From Meloidogyne chitwoodi (taxonomy: Eukaryota > Nematoda > Chromadorea > Rhabditida > Meloidogynidae), in assembly GCA_015183035.1 (NCBI GenBank), contig JACZZP010000016.1, positions 2,046,001-2,110,000 on the forward strand: a DNA stretch of 64,000 nucleotides. The letters run 5' to 3'. The translations under genes and the position numbers were made by a program. This document shows, piece after piece, positions 59,304-64,000 of this stretch (position 1 is the stretch's first letter; each line of letters starts with the position of its first letter). The notes beneath the pieces were generated by a model. That model saw only the letters and a program-made list of their open reading frames with translations, had not been told where the DNA came from and ran no database searches.

Positions 59304-60351
59304 ATGCGAAGTCAACACACAAAAATTTTTGCTATTTTATTTGTATTTTTCCTATGTTTCGACCATTTTTCTGTTGTTTGTAAACGTTCTGGAATATTTG
59401 GAAGGTTAATTAATCCAAATAATTTTTTTTTAATTTATTTTATATTGTATAGCAGAGGAGGAGGATCTTCTCGAAGTGGACATGGTTATTCAAATGGGAT
59501 TGGACGAAGCAATTATCCATCGCATAATTATGGAGGTTCAGGGCGGAGAAGTATAACAGACAGATTACTTGGCAGAAACAAAGGTGGAGGTTTTGGCAAT
59601 AACAGGAACCGCGGTGTTCTCGCAGGAGCAGCTGGTGGAGGATTACTTGGTCATGGCACACGAAAAAGTGGAGGATTTTTCGGCTCTCGTGGGAAAGGTG
59701 GAGGGTAAATATTTTTTGAATATTTAATTTCCTATTAAAATTTTAAAGATATCGAAGTACTGGTATAGGATCTCGATCACATGCTGGAACCTTCAAAAAC
59801 ATGTTGGTCGGTGCAGCCGGTGGATTTTTGGCATATAAGGCGGGAAAAGCTATTATCAAAAATGTTGCTCGTCCCATGATGTAAATATTCATTTAAATTT
59901 TTTGCATTAAATAATTGTTATTTTGCAGGTGGAATAATCGTCCTTACTATTGGGGTATTTTTTATATAAAGTTTGTTTTTTCAACAATTGGGTTGTGCCT
60001 TTCTATCAGACTTTTCCGCAGCATAATCCTTTAAAATTTAAGTTTCACAGTGTTTTGATATTTCCAGGTTCTCAACATCATCCTTCTTATCAAGGCGGCG
60101 GATATGGTGGAGGTGGATATGGAAATGCTGGATATGGAGGTGGATATAGTGCTAATTCTAAAACAATGTGCCGAATGCCAATTGAACCAGATGACCCAGT
60201 TTTGGGACAAGTTTACATGTCAGACAATACAAGACCTAAAGAAATTGTTTGGTCTTGTGAGATTAATGAGGTAATTAAATAATTCTTCAAAGAATAAACT
60301 TAACCTTTTTTATAGGAATGTTGCGGTTATGAGTGCTGTCCTCAATATTAG
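59304..60351 (+). CDS. Secreted Gly-rich protein with nematode CX module
   Basis: Six exons: 59304-59404, 59453-59704, 59749-59880, 59929-59954, 60068-60270, 60316-60351; 249 aa. Signal peptide (IFAILFVFFLCFDHFSVVC). Gly/Ser/Arg-rich middle (RGGGSSRSGHGYSNGIG, GAAGGGLLGHG) and a second Gly/Tyr run (GGGYGGGGYGNAGYGGGY). The C-terminal CX module reads CRMPIEPDDPVLGQVYMSD, PKEIVWSCEINEECCGYECC, matching the nematode-specific CX domain with its closing CC-x3-CC. The basic, glycine-rich body suggests a cuticle or extracellular matrix role. Confidence 0.87.
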
Positions 60352-60973
60352 AATAATCTCTGGCATAAATATTTTATTCGGGGTTTGATGCAAATTTAAT
60401 TATATATTTGTATATTTAATAATTTCACGTGCTAAAGCAGATAAACCGAATATTTTTAACAAAAATAAATAATAAAACTTTGTTTATAAAGTTTATTTAA
60501 ACTTGCACATAATATTAGAAATAAACAAAATAACAGCTATAATTTAAGAAAAATATTTAAATTATACAAACTTATATTACAAATAAAATAGAAGTACGTA
60601 TAATAAAATAATTCCATAACTGTTGCACTCCTACTACTTATTGCCAAAGAGAATTTTTTCTGACTATTTTGGCTTCTAAAATTTTCTTGAAGCAAGAGGA
60701 TCACACACGTTTAGTCCTTTTTCCCTATTGAGCTTTTTGTCCGTTTACCTTGTGTTTGTTTGACTTTTAAAAATGACATTTTATCCTATTAATTAGGGAG
60801 TGCACATTATAAAGAGATTAGCAGAGAAAAATTTTAACTGACATTTTATCCCCTATTTAATTAGGGAATTCAAAATAAATAGAATTGCAGATCTTGCATC
60901 GAGATTTTAAAAAGCCGATGTAGAATAATCTCGCGGAACTCCTATATCTTCGTTGCATTGATTTAAACTTAAA
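60352..60973. other. Spacer
   Basis: AT-rich. A direct repeat TGACATTTTATCC..ATTAATTAGGGA occurs near 60774 and 60838. No gene seen. Confidence 0.55.
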
Positions 60974-61328
60974 AACATTTGCATTTATTTTGGTTATTGT
61001 CGCCTTTTCTCCTATCAAATTACTTGCATTTTACGAACATGAAGATCTCATATTTGCTGTTGGCGATTGGATTCTTATGGTATAAAATTTAAAAATAGAA
61101 TAATTTTTGTTTATTTTAAAGATTTGGTGTATTTTGGCTGCTTTATTTGTTCAAGCAATATGGGTTAGTGTTTTCGCTCGTGTTCGTGAAGTTGTTTTTG
61201 TTGGACGACAACGACTATTTTCTAATGAAGATGAACAATATTTCTCAGAATTGCAACGAAAAGAAAGTGAAGTAGCTGATCAAAAACGTGAAACTTTTGT
61301 TATGCTTTTATGCCTTCTTGGATATATG
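60974..61328 (+). pseudogene. ABC half-transporter exon fragment, duplicate of 62763-63117
   Basis: Nearly identical to 62763-63117, including the intron between. It keeps the ACATTTGCATTTATTTTGG start, the VGDWILM exon end, and the exon from IWCILAALFVQAIWVSVFAR to LLGYM. Homology stops abruptly at about 61328, where the real gene continues with AKEWPYYGVAFIF. It has no start exon upstream. Changes include a Cys for Arg at LLCLLGYM versus LLRLLGYM. It is a partial segmental duplicate. Confidence 0.8.
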
Positions 61329-61364
61329 TCATGGTATACAAAACATAAAAAAATCTAAAAAACA

Positions 61365-61942
61365 AAATTTATTTTTTTAAGTCTCCAAAATAAACTTTTA
61401 ACAAAAAAAATTAAAACCAAAAAATTATATTGTTTTTGTGTGTTTATCAGGAACGTTAACTCTATATGCAGCTCCTCGAGGATCAACAGGTCCAACATTG
61501 ACACGTTCATTCGATTGTAACGCAACCGATCCCAAATGCCAATCACGCAATGGATGGCCAGAATGATGACCATTAGAGAAAAGTTAATGGTGAAATTGCC
61601 ATTTTTTCTTCCATCATCTTCATCTTGCAATTAAGTGAATATTACTTCAATTGTGATGGTTCACTTAATTGCAAGATGAAGATGATGGAAGAAAAAATGG
61701 CAATTTCACCATTAACTTTTCTCTAATGGTCATCATTCTGGCCATCCATTGCGTGATTGGCATTTGGGATCGGTTGCGTTACAATCGAATGAACGTGTCA
61801 ATGTTGGACCTGTTGATCCTCGAGGAGCTGCATATAGAGTTAACGTTCCTGATAAACACACAAAAACAATATAATTTTTTGGTTTTAATTTTTTTGTTAA
61901 AATTGTTTATTTTGGAGACTTAAAAAAATAAATTGATTTTGT
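61365..61942. repeat. ~578-bp near-perfect palindrome (arms ~280 bp, loop ~20 bp)
   Basis: The left arm (61365-61640) and the right arm (61658-61942) are inverted copies with only small indels near the outer ends. The centre around 61641-61657 is ATTACTTCAATTGTGAT. Both strands therefore encode the same 85-residue ORF (MQDEDDGRKNGNFTINFSLM start). Another frame of the right arm reads NGHHSGHPLRDWHLGSVALQ and on to a stop at the terminal TATAA, which looks more protein-like and may be a captured exon. Confidence 0.85.
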
Positions 61943-62247
61943 TATTTTAGAATTTTTTTTGATGTTTTGCATAATTTTTGCTATCAAATTTCCTTATATT
62001 TTACACTTTCCTTTTTTATTTGCCTTTAATTAACTACTTGGCACTGATAACATTTTAAACTGTAAATATAATATTTTTGCCCGTCATAAAAACGATAAAA
62101 ATATTGCGTTTTCTTTTTGTCGACTGATTATATTTTCATTTTATATTTATTTTTAACCTTTTTTTATCATTTCAATTTTTGTATATTTTTTCTCTTTGGC
62201 AAATTGATTTAAACTTTTTTTAAAGAAGCAATTTTTAAGAATTTAAA

Positions 62248-63212
62248 ATGCCACTTTATTCTTCTGGAAATGCCCAAGCTTGGTATTCACCTAAACAAGC
62301 ACTTTGTATTGCAATTACTTTAGCAGTTGTTGATTTGGCAGTTAATATTTTTGGATTGGCTTGGAATGGAAAATTCTTTACTTTTGATAATTTGGAGCAT
62401 TGGTTCAATTTTAGCAATTATACATTTACAACTAATCCAATCGATTTTCTTGCTGTTGCAATTCTTCGAATTTGTATTCTTCTTGGTGGAGCAGCAGGAG
62501 TTTATTGTAATCCAAAAGGAGGTGCTGAAGCCTGTGCTACACTTTCCAATGTATTTTTTACTTTAATAAATCAACTAGTACTCTTGGTATTTGATTTTAT
62601 TCTCGGGAAAGATTGTTTCGGTTGTTGAACAGATTTCGGGTTTTTTCTAAGTTTTTAACATTTTTCAAGACTATTTTTTAAGCTGAAATTCCCTACCACA
62701 AGAGCTTTAATATCTACTCGTTAATACTTCACTTTTAGTTCTATTAAATAAACTTTTTTAAGTTTACATTTGCATTTATCTTGGTTATTGTCGCCTTTTC
62801 TCCCATCAAATTGCTTGCATTTTACGAACATGAAGATCTCAAATTTGCTGTTGGCGATTGGATTCTTATGGTATAAAATTTAAAAATAGAATAATTTTTG
62901 TTTATTTTAAAGATTTGGTGTATTTTGGCTGCTTTATTTGTTCAAGCAATATGGGTTAGTGTTTTCGCTCGTGTTCGTGAAGTTGTTTTTGTTGGACGAC
63001 AACGACTATTTTCTAATGAAGATGAACAATATTTCTCAGAATTGCAACGAAAAGAAATTGAAGTGGCTGATCAAAAACGTGAAACTTTTGTTATGCTTTT
63101 ACGCCTTCTTGGATATATGGCAAAGGAATGGCCCTATTATGGTGTTGCATTTATTTTCTTATTCTTCTATTCTCTTTCGAGAGTGTTTGTGCCTTATTTT
63201 ACTGGACAAGTG
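62248..63212 (+). CDS. ABC half-transporter (ABCB9/HAF-like), N-terminal part only
   Basis: Exons 62248-62550, 62763-62870, 62913-63212; 237 aa visible. It begins with an N-terminal multi-pass region (ALCIAITLAVVDLAVNIFG, ILRICILLGGAAGVYC), then FAFILVIVAFSPIKLLAFYE and FVMLLRLLGYMAKEWPYYGV, ending FVPYFTGQVV. The order and the LPYYTG-like end fit ABCB9/HAF lysosomal peptide half-transporters up to the start of the core membrane domain. The remaining helices, Walker A/B and signature motif are absent. A minus-strand gene starts at 63472, so either the gene is truncated here or a very long intron runs past the window edge. Exons 2-3 are duplicated at 60974-61328. Confidence 0.7.
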
Positions 63213-63471
63213 GTTTGTTTTTAATTTTAAGAAGAGCTAGTTTAAGTTTCGAAATAAATTAAACTTTTTAACCAAAAATAAGTGATTTATTGCAAATTAA
63301 TTACTACATTTATATCAATCAAAACAAACAATATACGAATATAAGGAGAATATGAGACAAGGATTGAATTAGGGGGAATTGAATGATTTATGAGACAATA
63401 TTTATGGAATTTATGACATTAATATATACAAGTGGAGGTTAAGGAAACAACAGAGTAATGAGCAGATAATT
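63213..63471. other. Spacer
   Basis: No continuation of the ABC transporter is recognisable. AT/purine-rich 3' flank of the minus-strand gene. Confidence 0.5.
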
Positions 63472-64000
63472 TTACCAACGTCCGGTTCTTGAACAAATAC
63501 ACAAGTAGCATCCTAAGCAAGCACAAATCCCTTCTACGTGAGAGTGATTGCCTAAAATTTTTGAAAAGTTTTAAAATTGTTTTTTTTCTAATCATACCAC
63601 TTTGGCAGAATCTTCCTCTCCTGAAGTATCCTTTGACTCCTTAGAGTGCTCTTCACTGCTGTAGATGTCGCTTGCTGTACCTTCCTTGCTATCTTCACCT
63701 TTCTTTCCTCCATCCTTATCTTTCTTCTTCTTGTCAATGTCCTTCCCTTCTTTCTTTTTTCCTTTCTTGCTCTTCTTCTTTCCATCTTTTTCATCAGAAC
63801 CGCTACTACTACTGCTGCTTTTGCTCTTAGCCGTATTATCCTTCTTGGACTTTTTGTCATCACCCTTAGATTTTTTGTCTTCCTTCGTGTCATCTTTTTT
63901 GTCCGATTTCTTGTCAGCTCCAGACTTTTCATCTGATTTTTTGTCAGCCTTTGAATCCTTTTCAGATGCAAGTCCAGATTCCAAGTCGCCGCCTGTCTTC
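63472..64000 (-). CDS. Lys/Asp/Ser-rich low-complexity protein, 3' part (runs off right edge)
   Basis: One long exon enters from the right edge and runs down to about 63598 with repeats such as KKSDEKSGADKKSDKKDD, KSKSSSSSSGSDEKDGKKK and DIDKKKKDKDGGKKGEDSKE. It is highly charged and probably disordered. A GT donor at 63596-63597 and an acceptor at 63552-63553 suggest a further exon 63472-63551. In the frame that reads EGICACLGCYLCICSRTGRW this exon looks well conserved and Cys-rich, but it is one base out of phase with the Lys-rich frame; in the phase-matching frame it stops after five codons. Without splicing the protein ends at 63592. Family unknown. Confidence 0.6.

Overview
The window reads as nuclear DNA of a nematode. 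It is very AT-rich, most introns are 35-70 nt with GT..AG ends, and the genes belong to nematode families (CX-module protein, FAFA-type neuropeptide precursor, 110-aa HSP-12-type chaperone, UNC-36-type calcium channel subunit). The extreme AT content, tiny introns and abundant small inverted-repeat elements suggest a plant-parasitic tylenchid such as Meloidogyne. That assignment is an inference. Almost every gene is split into many short exons, so single-frame ORFs are mostly fragments. The models below were assembled by eye from exon phases, splice sites and family similarity.

Layout. 1-7.3 kb: 5' end of a secreted histidine acid phosphatase (-), a WRKY/GCM1-fold zinc-finger protein (+) and a nucleotide-sugar transporter (-). 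7.3-11.9 kb: a CLC chloride channel (-). 14.2-20.7 kb: a calcium channel alpha2/delta subunit (+). 21.2-24.3 kb: SERINC (+) and a small unknown gene (+). 25.7-29.5 kb: exocyst SEC3 (-). 30.0-34.1 kb: Flower (+), a DDAH-like protein lacking its catalytic His and Cys (-) and the KDEL receptor (+). 34.4-36.8 kb: a second acid phosphatase (+). 37.3-40.5 kb: two related unknown genes (-) whose C-termini match the ZC3H10-like gene at 57 kb; one is broken by a 346-bp transposon with an 8-bp target duplication. 41-51 kb: an accessory block of small genes: HSP-12, FAFA neuropeptides, a paralogue of the zinc-finger gene's C-terminus, a small membrane protein, an allatostatin-C-like precursor, a head-to-head pair of related secreted peptides and a Ly6/uPAR protein. 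52.9-55.1 kb: TAK1-like kinase and RPL11 (-). 57.1-60.4 kb: ZC3H10-like (+) and a CX-module protein (+). 60.9-64 kb: duplicated ABC half-transporter pieces around a large near-perfect palindrome, then a Lys/Asp-rich gene entering from the right.

Recurring themes. (1) Eleven degenerate tRNA-like sequences, nine of them inside introns and eight of those in the sense orientation of the host gene. (2) Several MITE-like inverted-repeat families, mostly in introns. (3) Clusters of the palindrome TTTTCCGGAAAA. (4) A promoter module (TCGCGAAATA followed by an AGAG-rich purine tract) shared by three plus-strand membrane/secretory genes (SERINC, Flower, KDEL receptor), with a hairpin element inserted into one copy. 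(5) At least one intron that seems to need a GC..AG boundary.
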